This document shows, piece after piece, positions 7,902-16,571 of a stretch of 58,821 nt of DNA. The stretch covers positions 1 through 58,821 of the forward strand of contig FR893537.1 in NCBI GenBank assembly GCA_000433675.1. Reading direction: 5' to 3'. The stretch is from Clostridium sp. CAG:433. GTDB taxonomy: Bacteria > Bacillota_I > Bacilli_A > RF39 > UBA660. The notes below the pieces were generated by a model that did no database searches, was not told where the DNA came from, and worked only from the letters and a program-made list of their open reading frames with translations. How positions within the stretch are numbered: position 1 is the first letter of the stretch; every line of letters begins with the position of its first letter. The position numbers and the translations under genes were made by a program.

Positions 7902-9242
7902 CTACTCTTCTTCTTTACTATAATTTGAGAAAGTACTAGTATTTTTCTTAAATAATAATTCTATTGTAGCAGTTGGACCATTACGGTGTTTAGCCACAAT
8001 AAATTCACTAATACTTATATTACCATCCATTCTTGCTTCTTTATTATAATAATCATCTCTATAAAGGAATGCAACTATATCGGCATCTTGTTCTATAGAA
8101 CCTGATTCTCTTAAGTCACTCATTATTGGACGTTTATCATCTCTTCCTTCAACAGCACGTGATAACTGTGCAAGCGCAATTACTGGTACACCAAGTTCTA
8201 GTGCCATCATTTTTAAACTTCTTGATATTTCTGATACTTCTTGTTGTCTATTTCCAGCATATTTACTACTACCTGAAATAAGTTGTAGGTAGTCTATGAT
8301 AACTATTCCAAGACCTTCTTTTGATGTTGAAAGTCTTCTACATTTACTTCTTATTTCACCAATAGTTATACCAGGAGTATCATCTATATATATATGAGTA
8401 TCAGCAAGTTGACTAATTCCTTCACTTAACTTTCTCCAGTCATTATTATCAAGTCTTCCTGTTCTAAGCTTAGAGCCTTCTATTTGCGCAACTGACGCAA
8501 ACATACGGTTTACTAATTGTTCAGCATTCATTTCTAGGTTGAATAATGCGACTGCCTTATCTGTTGATTTAGCAATATTTGTCGCAACATTTAAAGCAAA
8601 GGCAGTTTTACCCATAGCAGGACGGGCCGCAATTATAATAAATTCATTTTCATGTAGCCCACTTGTTAATTTATCTATTTCATAAAAACCTGTTGGAAGT
8701 CCTGTTATTTCTCCTCTTTGGTTACTTAATTTTTCTAAGTTTTCCTGTGCTTTAAATACTACATCTTGAATCTTATGAAACTCTGATGATTTTCTTGTTT
8801 TAGCAACATTTAAAATCTTCATTTCAGCGCTTTCTAATATATCATTAACATTTCCATTTTCAATCATTGATTCATTTGCAATATCATTTGAAACATTAAT
8901 TAATCTTCTTAAAATTGCTTTTTCATGAACAATATTAATATAATAATCAACATTAGATGCACTTGGTACTGAATTAATTATTTCAACTAAATATTCAATA
9001 TTACCAACACTAGATAATGTTTTATTTGTTTCAAGTTTATTTGTTACAATTGTAATATCTATTGGCTTACCTTCTGCATTTAGTTCTGATAAAGCGTCAA
9101 AAATCTTACTATGTGAATCAAGATAAAAATCTTCTGATTCTAGTTCATCACATATCTTTTGAAGTGCATATTTTGAAAGAAAAGCTGCACCCAAAACAGA
9201 TTGTTCTGCTTCTAAACTATATGGCATATTTCTTTTATCCAT
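7902..9242 (-). CDS. dnaB: Replicative DNA helicase DnaB (DnaC of Bacillus)
   Basis: A 446-residue hexameric replicative helicase that unwinds DNA ahead of the fork. The N-terminal DnaB domain (AEQSVLGAAFL) and the RecA-like C-terminal domain are both present. Walker A is ARPAMGKTAFAL, Walker B IVIIDYLQLIS, and the conserved SDLRESGSIEQDADIV and FIVAKHRNGPT follow. Length is normal and no intein is seen. It follows rplI by 4 bases, the conserved rplI-dnaB pair of Bacilli, and runs into the M23 gene 9 bases later. Confidence 0.97.
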   Translation of the reverse strand: MDKRNMPYSLEAEQSVLGAAFLSKYALQKICDELESEDFYLDSHSKIFDALSELNAEGKPIDITIVTNKLETNKTLSSVGNIEYLVEIINSVPSASNVDYYINIVHEKAILRRLINVSNDIANESMIENGNVNDILESAEMKILNVAKTRKSSEFHKIQDVVFKAQENLEKLSNQRGEITGLPTGFYEIDKLTSGLHENEFIIIAARPAMGKTAFALNVATNIAKSTDKAVALFNLEMNAEQLVNRMFASVAQIEGSKLRTGRLDNNDWRKLSEGISQLADTHIYIDDTPGITIGEIRSKCRRLSTSKEGLGIVIIDYLQLISGSSKYAGNRQQEVSEISRSLKMMALELGVPVIALAQLSRAVEGRDDKRPIMSDLRESGSIEQDADIVAFLYRDDYYNKEARMDGNISISEFIVAKHRNGPTATIELLFKKNTSTFSNYSKEEE

Positions 9243-9246
9243 TTTC

Positions 9247-9690
9247 TTACTCCTTAATTAATTTGATTTTTAAAGTTGCTACTACTTTTGCATGTAAGTT
9301 AATTGTTACAACATATGTACCAAGTGTATTAATATTTTCATTAATAACTATTTTTTTCTTATCAATATTATAACCTTTTTTAGATAATTCATCTGAAATT
9401 TGTTTTGATGAAATAGATCCAAATACTTTATCTTGTTTACCTGTTTTTACTTTAAATTCTAATTCCATTTTTTCTAAAGATTTTTTAATTTTTTCGCATT
9501 CTTTTATAAGTTCATCTTCTTTATTTTTTCTATCTGTTAATTGTCTATCAAGTATTTCACTACTTCTTGAGCTATATTTAATTGCATATCCATTCTTTAT
9601 TAAAAAGTTTTCTGCATAACCATCTTTAACTTCTTTAACTTCATCCCTTTTTCCTTGTCCCTTTACATCTTTTAAAAATATAACTTTCAT
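9247..9690 (-). CDS. rplI: 50S ribosomal protein L9
   Basis: L9 of the large subunit, about 147 residues. The N-terminal rRNA-binding domain starts MKVIFLKDVKGQGKRDEVKE and continues KDGYAENFL, followed by a long connecting helix and the C-terminal domain (FGSISSKQI). The open frame extends 35 residues further upstream, but that part is unlike L9. An AGAAGG ribosome site lies 8 bases before the ATG at 9690, so this start is chosen. It has its own promoter just upstream and begins the rplI-dnaB-M23-walJ-rlmH unit. Confidence 0.95.
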   Translation of the reverse strand: MKVIFLKDVKGQGKRDEVKEVKDGYAENFLIKNGYAIKYSSRSSEILDRQLTDRKNKEDELIKECEKIKKSLEKMELEFKVKTGKQDKVFGSISSKQISDELSKKGYNIDKKKIVINENINTLGTYVVTINLHAKVVATLKIKLIKE

Positions 9691-9729
9691 AAATATGACC
9701 TTCTTTCTAAACAATAAATACGTAATTAT

Positions 9730-9758
9730 ATTATACAACATTTTGTACATTATGTCAG
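9730..9758 (-). promoter_or_regulatory. Sigma-A promoter of the rplI-dnaB unit
   Basis: On the minus strand CTGACA (rev. comp. of 9753-9758) and TATAAT (rev. comp. of 9730-9735) are separated by 17 bases. It lies directly after the rpsR terminator and about 40 bases before the L9 start. Confidence 0.7.
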
Positions 9759-9775
9759 TACAAATAGTAATAAAA

Positions 9776-9803
9776 AAATAGTCTTGAATAATCAAAACTA
9801 TTT
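9776..9803 (-). terminator. Intrinsic terminator of rpsF-ssb-rpsR
   Basis: A 12-bp stem, arms 9776-9787 and 9792-9803, perfect except for one G-U wobble, with a four-base loop and a T run on the minus strand. The rpsR stop codon lies inside the stem. It separates rpsR from the rplI promoter. Confidence 0.8.
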
Positions 9804-10013
9804 AGTAAATGGTAAAATTGCCATCATTCTTGCTCTTTTAATTTGAGTTGCTACTATTCTTTGGTGTTTAGCACATGTTCCAGTAACTCTTCTTGGTAAA
9901 ATTTTACCTTTTTCATTAATATATTTACGTAAGTCATCTGCGTTTTTGTAATCTAATTCTTTACCAGCGCATAATTGACATACTTTTCTTCTTTTTCTTC
10001 TAAATTCAGCCAA
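9798..10013 (-). CDS. rpsR: 30S ribosomal protein S18 (zinc-binding form)
   Basis: 71 residues of S18, which binds the platform of the small subunit together with S6. The family core LPRRVTGTCAKHQRIVATQIKRAR is clear (here in two pieces: LPRRVTGTCAKHQ and IKRARMMAILPF). It has the cysteine-containing C+ form, with CQLC near the N-terminus and C..H in TCAKHQ that together can bind zinc. Many Bacilli have the C- form instead. It is the last gene of the rpsF-ssb-rpsR operon and its stop codon is inside the terminator stem. Confidence 0.96.
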   Translation of the reverse strand: MAEFRRKRRKVCQLCAGKELDYKNADDLRKYINEKGKILPRRVTGTCAKHQRIVATQIKRARMMAILPFTK

Positions 10014-10036
10014 GGCTTATACCTCCTTTTCTTTTA

Positions 10037-10495
10037 TTAAAATGCTATATCGTCATCACTAATTTCGATTGAATCACCAAAATCAGCAAATACTTCTTCA
10101 CTCATGTCAGTAGGTTTTACACTATCATTTGCAAAATCTGCTGGTGTTACAGAGTCTTCAACAGGTCTATTTTGTGATTGTGCTTTTGATTCTAAGAATT
10201 GAACGTTATCAGCAACTACATCTGTTGTATATACTCTTTGACCATCTTTTTCATAACTACCAGTTTGAATTCTTCCTTCAACGGCAACTAAGCTTCCTTT
10301 TGTAATATATTTTTTAACATTTTCTGCTTGTTTTCTCCAAACAACTATGTTAATAAAATCTGTTTCTCTTTCACCACTTTGACTTGTAAATGGTCTATCT
10401 ACAGCTAACGAAAATCTTGCACTTGGAATATTTGAACTTGTATATCTAAGTTCTGGATCTCTTGTTAATCTTCCTATTAATACTACTTTATTCAT
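10037..10495 (-). CDS. ssb: Single-stranded DNA-binding protein
   Basis: 152 residues: an N-terminal OB fold (MNKVVLIGRLTRDPELRYT, FINIVVWRKQAENV, GSLVAVEGRIQTGSYE) and a flexible linker. It ends in the acidic tail ISDDDIAF, the docking peptide for replication and repair partners. The usual ending is DDDIPF, and the Pro to Ala change at the tip is a small deviation. It lies between rpsF and rpsR in the standard operon. It coats single-stranded DNA at the fork. Confidence 0.96.
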   Translation of the reverse strand: MNKVVLIGRLTRDPELRYTSSNIPSARFSLAVDRPFTSQSGERETDFINIVVWRKQAENVKKYITKGSLVAVEGRIQTGSYEKDGQRVYTTDVVADNVQFLESKAQSQNRPVEDSVTPADFANDSVKPTDMSEEVFADFGDSIEISDDDIAF

Positions 10496-10513
10496 AAAGC
10501 ACCTACTTCCTGA

Positions 10514-10798
10514 TTATTTATCTAATTTTACAATAATATGACGAATTAATTCTTCACTAATTGTTGCTAATCTGTCAAATTCTTTAATTGCTTCAGCATC
10601 TGACTCAACATTAATTAAGAAATAATATCCAGTTTTATGTTTGTTTATTTCATAAGCTAATTCTTTTTGACCTAATTCTTTAGAGCTTAATACCTTTGCT
10701 CCATTATCAGCTAAAGCTGTTTCGAATTTTTTGAAAACACCTTTAATTGCGCTTTCTTCTAAATCTGGTCTAACAATGAATAAAATTTCATATTTCAT
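10514..10798 (-). CDS. rpsF: 30S ribosomal protein S6
   Basis: 94 residues of S6 with the ferredoxin-like fold: MKYEILFIVRPDLEES, KELGQKELAYEINKHKTGYY and LIRHIIVKLDK at the end. It forms a heterodimer with S18 on the small-subunit platform. It is the first gene of rpsF-ssb-rpsR, with a GGGAGGTG ribosome site. The leader upstream contains two perfect hairpins that may bind S6:S18 for feedback control. Confidence 0.97.
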   Translation of the reverse strand: MKYEILFIVRPDLEESAIKGVFKKFETALADNGAKVLSSKELGQKELAYEINKHKTGYYFLINVESDAEAIKEFDRLATISEELIRHIIVKLDK

Positions 10799-10824
10799 TT
10801 CTTACACCTCCCTTTGGACTAATG

Positions 10825-10860
10825 GCCTATAAAATATAGGCAGAGAGTAAATAATTACTC
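10825..10860 (-). promoter_or_regulatory. rpsF leader with two hairpins (possible S6:S18 feedback site)
   Basis: The untranslated leader of rpsF forms two perfect stems: GAGTAA/TTACTC (10845-10860) and GCCTATA/TATAGGC (10825-10841), ahead of the ribosome site. Position and arrangement fit the known S6:S18 autoregulatory leader of bacteria. I could not find the CCG element described for that motif, so the regulatory assignment is tentative. Confidence 0.45.
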
Positions 10861-10868
10861 GCAAAAGT

Positions 10869-10897
10869 ATTATAACAAAGAAATTTTAAAAAGTAAA
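10869..10897 (-). promoter_or_regulatory. Sigma-A promoter of rpsF operon
   Basis: On the minus strand TATAAT (rev. comp. of 10869-10874) is preceded, after 17 bases, by TTTACT, a four-of-six match to TTGACA. It lies just upstream of the hairpin leader. Confidence 0.6.
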
Positions 10898-10969
10898 TGC
10901 TTTTTCCCTTAATATATTGCATAAAATGAAGTATAATGATATACTTTTAGTTAGTTAGGATTGATATAA

Positions 10970-11230
10970 ATGAAACAAAAAGTAATTAAATATACAATTT
11001 TATTATTATTAATTCCAGTTATCATTAGCATAGTTCTTTCTTTTATGCAAACGGGCGAAGAAAAAAAGTATCCTAATGATAGTTATGATGGAATGAACAT
11101 ACCAACATATTCTGATACAAAAGTTGATGAAATAAAAAGGAGTAACACATATGTGTATGCATCAATATTTGGATTATTAATTGTTGCTGGTGGTGTTTGG
11201 TATTATGTAAAAATAAAGGGAGAGTTTTAA
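10970..11230 (+). CDS. Small hypothetical membrane protein
   Basis: 86 residues with two hydrophobic segments (about 7-27 and 60-80) joined by a polar extracytoplasmic loop containing an SYDGMNIPTYSD stretch. I recognise no family. No strong ribosome site is seen; AGGATTG lies about 9 bases before the ATG. Its stop codon TAA is inside the terminator stem that follows. It is convergent with ychF and divergent from rpsF. Confidence 0.55.
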   Translation: MKQKVIKYTILLLLIPVIISIVLSFMQTGEEKKYPNDSYDGMNIPTYSDTKVDEIKRSNTYVYASIFGLLIVAGGVWYYVKIKGEF

Positions 11231-11237
11231 ACTCTCC
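11219..11237. terminator. Bidirectional intrinsic terminator (membrane protein / ychF)
   Basis: A near-perfect palindrome with arms GGAGAGTTT and AAACTCTCC around a single T, followed by TTTT on the plus strand and preceded by an A-rich stretch. It sits between convergent genes and contains the stop codon of the upstream one. Confidence 0.75.
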
Positions 11238-11242
11238 TTTTA

Positions 11243-12340
11243 CTATACATTAAATCTAAATACACAAATATCTCCATCTTGCATTACATATTCTTTTCCT
11301 TCAAGTCTTAATTTACCATTTTCTTTTGCGCCTTTTTCTCCACCATATGTTTTATAATCTTCAAAGGATATTACTTCTGCTTTTATAAATCCTCTTTCAA
11401 AGTCACTGTGGATTATACCTGCACATGCTGGTGCTTTCATACCTTTTTTAAATGTCCAAGCCTTTACTTCCTTAGGTCCAGCAGTAAAGAATGTAGCAAG
11501 ACCTAATAATGAATATGCAGCTCTTATAAGTTTATCAAGACCACTTTCTTTTATTCCAAGTTCTTCAAGGAATAATAATTTATCTTCATAATTAAGTTCA
11601 CTAAGTTCACTTTCCATTTTAGCGCATAGTGTAATTACTTCTGATCCTTCTTTTGAAGCATATTCTCTTACTTTTTTTACATAATCGTTTTCTTCATTTA
11701 TTTCATTTTCAAGTACATTAGCAACATATATTACTGGCTTTTTAGTTAATAAATTAAATGATTTTATAACTTTTTCTTCATCTTCAGTATATTCTAGTCT
11801 TCTTGCTGGTATATCCTTTTCTAAGGCATCTTTTATTTTTTTCATTAATTCAAGTTCAAATAATGCATCTTTATCTTTTGTTGATATAGCCTTTTTTTCT
11901 ATTCTACCAATTCTTGAATTAATTACTTCTAAATCTGCGAATATCAATTCTAGATTTATTATATCAATATCTCTTATTGGATCAGTACTACCTTCAACGT
12001 GCGTAATATTTGCGTCATCAAAACATCTTACTACTTCACATATAGCATCTACTTCTCTTATGTGTGATAAAAATTTATTACCTAAACCTTCACCTTTTGA
12101 TGCACCTTTAACTAAACCTGCAATGTCAGTGAATTCAAATGAAGTTGGTACAACGTTTTCTGGTGTAACCATTTCTTCTAATACTTCTAGTCTTTTATCT
12201 GGAACAACAACAACACCAACATTTGGATCAATTGTTGCAAATGGATAATTTGCTGCTAATATATTTTTCTTTGTAATTGCATTAAATAATGTAGACTTCC
12301 CTACATTTGGAAGACCTACAATTCCTGCCTTTAAACTCAT
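11243..12340 (-). CDS. ychF: Redox-regulated ribosome-binding ATPase YchF
   Basis: A 365-residue Obg-family ATPase/GTPase that binds ribosomes and is linked to oxidative-stress response. P-loop GLPNVGKSTLFNAIT, switch region PFATIDPN, G3 DIAGLVKGASKGEGLGNKFL, a coiled-coil arm and a C-terminal TGS domain (GIIHSDFERGFIKAEV to the FRFNV end) are all visible. The open frame runs 33 residues upstream, but the family N-terminus is MSLKAGIVGLPN at 12340, so that start is used. The ychF-rpsF order resembles the origin region of Bacillus. Confidence 0.96.
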   Translation of the reverse strand: MSLKAGIVGLPNVGKSTLFNAITKKNILAANYPFATIDPNVGVVVVPDKRLEVLEEMVTPENVVPTSFEFTDIAGLVKGASKGEGLGNKFLSHIREVDAICEVVRCFDDANITHVEGSTDPIRDIDIINLELIFADLEVINSRIGRIEKKAISTKDKDALFELELMKKIKDALEKDIPARRLEYTEDEEKVIKSFNLLTKKPVIYVANVLENEINEENDYVKKVREYASKEGSEVITLCAKMESELSELNYEDKLLFLEELGIKESGLDKLIRAAYSLLGLATFFTAGPKEVKAWTFKKGMKAPACAGIIHSDFERGFIKAEVISFEDYKTYGGEKGAKENGKLRLEGKEYVMQDGDICVFRFNV

Positions 12341-12410
12341 ACTATTACCTCTTTCTTCCTTAATAGTATAACATATATAAAAAAAATATTTAAGTAAATT
12401 CTTAAATATT

Positions 12411-13922
12411 TTATATTGTTGGGAATACATTTGGACCAATAGGTGCCTTTAATACATACCAACCAAATACTATGAATAACCATAAAATTAATATTGCAAT
12501 AAAATATGGCATTAACATTTTATAACATTTTCTTATTGTAAAATCATTTTTACTATATAAACCAATAAATCCTAAATATACAACAAAATAAGAAAATATT
12601 GGAGAAATTATATTTGTTACTGATGATGCTAAACGGAACATTGCTCCAGTGAATTCTGGTGTTATGTTTGATTTCATAAATAGTGGCATCATCTTTGGAA
12701 CAAATAATGTCCATTTTGTTGATAATGATGGAACAAATATATTAGAAATTGCTATTACTACAAATGATAATAATAATAAAATTATAAATGATGGTTTAAT
12801 ATCCGCTACTAAATTAAATAAATTAACTGTAACAACATTACCTATATTAGTATATTTAAATAATGCAATAAACTGTGATGCAACAAATATAAGTAATAAC
12901 ATTTCGCCAAGTCCATTTAAACTGCTTTGTATATGTTTTATCATATCTTTTCCATTTTTAATTTGTTTAGTAGCAGTACCATATATAAATGCACATATTA
13001 TGAATATTAGTGATGCAATATATAAAAATCCTTTTACAAATGGTGAATTAGCACCAAATAATTTATTAATATACATATTTTGTGATGAATCAAGTAAGAA
13101 TCCCGATAAAGGAAGTCCTGGAATGATCGCATATACAAGTAAAACGCACATAATTACAAATGCTATTAATGATTTTTTAAATCCAATTTTATCTAGTTTT
13201 TCACTTATTTCAAGTTCTTCTGTTCCAATTCTAACTGGTTTTTTTCTTGCAATTATTTCAGTTATTATAGATATAACTAATGCAAGTAATAAGCTTGATA
13301 TAACTACAAAGAATAAGTTACCAGTATATCCATATGAATAGTTTGAATCTACTAAATTTACTGATGATTTAGCAAGTTCTATCAAACTATAATCTATAGA
13401 TGTTAAAAATATATTTATATTTGCTCCTGCAGCAACACTCGCAAATGCCATTGTCATACCAACTACTTGACTTCTTTTATATTCTGTAAATAATATTGCT
13501 GCGACAGGTATCATTATTACAAATGAAAAATCAACACTAAATCCCATTATTATACATAATAATGAAAATATAAAAAACATTGTTTTTCTTGGTATTATTT
13601 TATTTAATCTTTTACATATTGATTTCAATAATCCAGTTTTTATCATTAATCCCACACCAGCAAGACCAATAATTATTGTTCCAAGAGGTGTAAATTTAAG
13701 AAAGTTATTTATACTTTCTGATACTATAAATTTTATACCACTACCACTAAGTAATGATTCTACAGTTAAAAGGGATGTCGATGATGAACCAAGTGACACA
13801 TCCGTTTGAGTTCCTTGGAAACCAAAGAAAGATAAAATCGCACTTAGTACTATTGTTATAACAGATAATATAACAAAAAACCAAACTGGATGTAACTCAC
13901 CCTTTTTATTTTCTTTATCCAT
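12411..13922 (-). CDS. AbgT-family transporter (p-aminobenzoyl-glutamate type)
   Basis: 503 residues with about a dozen hydrophobic segments and the AbgT pattern: a HPVWFF start in the first helix, a re-entrant SPIFSYFVVYLGF near the end and the NIFVPSLSTKWTLFVP motif. AbgT proteins import p-aminobenzoyl-glutamate for folate salvage in E. coli, while relatives export sulfonamides. No abgA/abgB hydrolase is adjacent, so the substrate is unknown here. It starts one base after the DUF951 stop and is probably the last gene of the parA-parB-mscS-DUF951 run. Confidence 0.85.
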   Translation of the reverse strand: MDKENKKGELHPVWFFVILSVITIVLSAILSFFGFQGTQTDVSLGSSSTSLLTVESLLSGSGIKFIVSESINNFLKFTPLGTIIIGLAGVGLMIKTGLLKSICKRLNKIIPRKTMFFIFSLLCIIMGFSVDFSFVIMIPVAAILFTEYKRSQVVGMTMAFASVAAGANINIFLTSIDYSLIELAKSSVNLVDSNYSYGYTGNLFFVVISSLLLALVISIITEIIARKKPVRIGTEELEISEKLDKIGFKKSLIAFVIMCVLLVYAIIPGLPLSGFLLDSSQNMYINKLFGANSPFVKGFLYIASLIFIICAFIYGTATKQIKNGKDMIKHIQSSLNGLGEMLLLIFVASQFIALFKYTNIGNVVTVNLFNLVADIKPSFIILLLLSFVVIAISNIFVPSLSTKWTLFVPKMMPLFMKSNITPEFTGAMFRLASSVTNIISPIFSYFVVYLGFIGLYSKNDFTIRKCYKMLMPYFIAILILWLFIVFGWYVLKAPIGPNVFPTI

Positions 13923-13923
13923 A

Positions 13924-14109
13924 CTAATCCTCCACTATTTTTTTAATCTTTTTATTAAATTCATATCTAGGCATCATTATCATTCTTCCACAATTTATAC
14001 ATTTTAATTTTATATCAACGCCAACTCTAGTGATTTCCCAAAGGTTAGTTCCACAAGGATGACCTTTTTTCATTATTACTTTTGTTCCTACATTATACTC
14101 ATTTTTCAT
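13924..14109 (-). CDS. DUF951 family small zinc-ribbon-like protein
   Basis: 61 residues matching DUF951: VGTKVIMKKGHPCGTNLWEI then RVGVDIKLKCINCGRMIMM. Three cysteines (one in HPCG, two in CINC) could form a small metal site. The function is not known. It overlaps mscS by 11 bases and is followed by abgT. Its place between an MscS gene and the ychF region near parAB is conserved in many Firmicutes. Confidence 0.85.
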   Translation of the reverse strand: MKNEYNVGTKVIMKKGHPCGTNLWEITRVGVDIKLKCINCGRMIMMPRYEFNKKIKKIVED

Positions 14110-14905
14110 TGTGCACCTCTACTTGTGGATATGGTATTTCAATACCATTTTGATCAAATGCATTTTTTATTTCTTTTAATAATTTTCTCTTTACTACAAA
14201 TTCATTTTTAACAGATGATTTTGCTGTAAGTAAATAATCTACCGATGAATCTGATAATGAATCGATTCCTTCAATAGTTATCTTACTTTTAAGTTCAGGT
14301 ATGCTTGTATTTAATTTTTCTATTAATTCATTTAATACTTTTTCTACCTTTTTATTATCTGATTCATATGAAACAGACGCAATTACTCTAACAAGAACAT
14401 TATCTAAACTATAGTTAGTTATTTCACCAATATTTCTATTAGCAATTATTTTTACTTCGCCCTTATATGACTTTAATCTAGTTGTTTTAAGAGTTAGTGA
14501 TATAACTTCACCCTTAAAACCATTTATTTCAACTATTTCACCTATTGCAAATTGACTTTCAAGTATTATAGTTGCTCCTACAAGTAAGTCTTTTAATACA
14601 TCTTGAAATGCAAGACCAATAACTAAACTGAATGCCCCTACTCCTGCAACTAATGCACTAGTATTTACACCATATACCTGAAGTATATACAATATTGCAA
14701 TAATTGCAATTAATACTTTAATAATGTTTTTACACATCATAAGTACTGTTTCTCTACTTCTTTGTTCATGTTTTGTTAATTTTTTATTAACAACAATTCT
14801 TAAACTTAATATTTTATTAATAATCATATCAAGTACATAAGCACCTAATATAATAAAGATAGGTAAATATATTTTATCAGATATTTCTATTCCAAATATA
14901 GTCAT
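14099..14905 (-). CDS. mscS: Small-conductance mechanosensitive channel, MscS family
   Basis: 268 residues with three to four N-terminal membrane helices. The third, gating helix is Ala/Gly-rich (ALVAGVGAFSLVIGLAFQDV), followed by the MscS beta domain (GEIVEINGFKGEVISLTL) and the mixed C-terminal vestibule domain. It opens on hypo-osmotic shock to release solutes. Start is 12 bases after parB. It is part of the parAB-mscS-DUF951 run. Confidence 0.93.
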   Translation of the reverse strand: MTIFGIEISDKIYLPIFIILGAYVLDMIINKILSLRIVVNKKLTKHEQRSRETVLMMCKNIIKVLIAIIAILYILQVYGVNTSALVAGVGAFSLVIGLAFQDVLKDLLVGATIILESQFAIGEIVEINGFKGEVISLTLKTTRLKSYKGEVKIIANRNIGEITNYSLDNVLVRVIASVSYESDNKKVEKVLNELIEKLNTSIPELKSKITIEGIDSLSDSSVDYLLTAKSSVKNEFVVKRKLLKEIKNAFDQNGIEIPYPQVEVHNEK

Positions 14906-14917
14906 ATTTGCCTCCTA

Positions 14918-15796
14918 TTATTCATTAATATCAATATTCATTATTTCTAAAATTCTATTTAAATCTTGTACATTTGAAAATTTAATGGATATTTTATTGT
15001 TATTTATTTTTACATTTGTTCCAAGTTTTTCTTTTAAGAAGTTTTCCATATATTTGTATTCATTATTTGAACTTTTTTTAGTCTTTACTTCTTTTTCTTC
15101 ATTATCGTATACTAAACTTTCTAATTTTCTAACACTTAAATCTTCAGTAATTACTCTTTGTGCTAAATCTTCTATAGTTTTTGGATCATCTAATTTGCTA
15201 AGTACTCTAGCATGTCCCATTGATAATTTATTATATAAAACCATATCTTGTACTGAAGCTGGTAGTTTTAATAAACCAAGTATATTTGTTACGTGACTTC
15301 TACTTTTTCCAACTTTTTTAGCAAGTTCATCTTGAGTAATATTCATAGATTCTATTATTGATTTATATGCTTTTGCTTCTTCTATTGAAGTTAAATTTTC
15401 TCTTTGTAAGTTTTCAAGTAATGCAATCTGCATCATTTCTTCATCTGAAAAATCTTTAACTATCGCAGGTATAGTTTGCATTCCTGCTAATTTAGATGCT
15501 CTAAATCTTCTTTCACCTGCTATTATTTCATAACCTTTTATACTCTTTTTTACGATAATAGGTTGAAATACACCATGTTCTTTGATTGATGATGCTAGTT
15601 CATTTAACGCTTCTTCATCAAAGTTTTTTCTAGGTTGATATGGATTTGCTCTTAACTCGCTTAAATCTATTTCTACTATTTGATCATTTGTTTTTGCTTC
15701 TTCTATAATTGAATTTTCTATTGTATCAAAGTTTAAACCTTCATCATTAAATAATTGTTCTAAACCTCTTCCTAACGCTTTTCTCTTATCATTCAT
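14918..15796 (-). CDS. parB: Chromosome partitioning protein ParB (Spo0J)
   Basis: A 292-residue ParB CTPase that loads at parS and spreads to organise the origin region. The N-terminus KALGRGLEQLFND, the CTP-binding ELRANPYQPRKNFDE with GERRFRA, the ALLENLQRENLTSIEEA stretch, the helix-turn-helix (TQDELAKKVGKSRSHVTN) and a C-terminal dimerisation domain are visible. A TTG at 15805 opens the frame, but AAAGGAGG lies only 3 bases before it and 12 before the ATG at 15796, which I prefer. It overlaps parA. No 16-bp parS palindrome was found in the window. Confidence 0.95.
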   Translation of the reverse strand: MNDKRKALGRGLEQLFNDEGLNFDTIENSIIEEAKTNDQIVEIDLSELRANPYQPRKNFDEEALNELASSIKEHGVFQPIIVKKSIKGYEIIAGERRFRASKLAGMQTIPAIVKDFSDEEMMQIALLENLQRENLTSIEEAKAYKSIIESMNITQDELAKKVGKSRSHVTNILGLLKLPASVQDMVLYNKLSMGHARVLSKLDDPKTIEDLAQRVITEDLSVRKLESLVYDNEEKEVKTKKSSNNEYKYMENFLKEKLGTNVKINNNKISIKFSNVQDLNRILEIMNIDINE

Positions 15797-16571
15797 TTCT
15801 AGCAATAACCTCCTTTGCCAAATTTATATATGCTTCTGTTCCTCTACTTGTAGGATCATAATTTGCGATTGGTTTACCATGACTTGGTGCCTCTGTTAAT
15901 CTTATAAGTCTTGGTATTATTGTATCATAAACTCTTTCTCTAAAGAATCCTCTTACATTTTCAACAACTTCAAGTCCTAAATTTGTTCTTGAATCAAGCA
16001 TTGTTAAAACAACACCCTCTATTTCTAGTTTTGGATTTAAATTCTTTCTTGCTTGAGTTATAGTATTTAAAAGTTGCATTATTCCTTCTAGTGCAAAATA
16101 TTCGCATTGTACTGGAATTAATACTGAATCTGATGCTGTCAAAGCATTAACTGTTAGTACACCAAGTGATGGTGGACAATCAATTAATATATAATCATAA
16201 TTATCTCTTATTTCATATAATACTCTTTTTAATTGTGATCCTTTTGAAAATGTTGGATCAGAATGCTGTTTATCAACAAATTCTATTTCGATACCAGCAA
16301 GTTTCATCGAAGATGGAATTAAATCAAGATTTTTAAACTTAGTTTTCTTAACGGATTTACTAGGTTCAACCGCACCAATTAATGCATCATAAAGACTTAC
16401 CTTTAAATCACCTTTTTCAATACCAACACCAGTTGTTGCATTACCTTGTGGATCTAAATCAACTAATAAAGTCTTTTTACCTAATATACCTAAAGATGCT
16501 GCTAAATTTATACTTGTTGTTGTTTTACCTACGCCACCCTTTTGATTTACTAATGATATAATCTTTCCCAT
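15789..16571 (-). CDS. parA: Chromosome partitioning ATPase ParA (Soj)
   Basis: A 260-residue ParA/Soj Walker ATPase. The deviant Walker A NQKGGVGKTTTSINLAA, Walker B YDYILIDCPPSLGVL and the switch DLDPQGNATTG are complete. The short N-terminus with no extra DNA-binding domain marks it as the chromosomal type. With ParB it moves and separates replication origins, and in Bacillus it also modulates DnaA. The stop (TGA) overlaps the parB start, so they are coupled. Confidence 0.96.
   Translation of the reverse strand: MGKIISLVNQKGGVGKTTTSINLAASLGILGKKTLLVDLDPQGNATTGVGIEKGDLKVSLYDALIGAVEPSKSVKKTKFKNLDLIPSSMKLAGIEIEFVDKQHSDPTFSKGSQLKRVLYEIRDNYDYILIDCPPSLGVLTVNALTASDSVLIPVQCEYFALEGIMQLLNTITQARKNLNPKLEIEGVVLTMLDSRTNLGLEVVENVRGFFRERVYDTIIPRLIRLTEAPSHGKPIANYDPTSRGTEAYINLAKEVIARNE

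Noticed and set aside
9247..9795. Longer L9 with a 35-residue N-terminal extension
   Set aside because: The added part covers the promoter and lacks L9 similarity. The ribosome site fits the ATG at 9690.
12649..13341. Open frame of 230 codons on the plus strand
   Set aside because: It is the mirror of the AbgT transporter gene, without a ribosome site or family similarity; Asn/Ile-rich content is an artefact of AT-rich DNA.
15280..15300. A parS-like sequence (TTACGTGAC) within parB
   Set aside because: It shares only the central CGTG with the 16-bp parS palindrome and has no symmetric arms. No good parS was found in the window.
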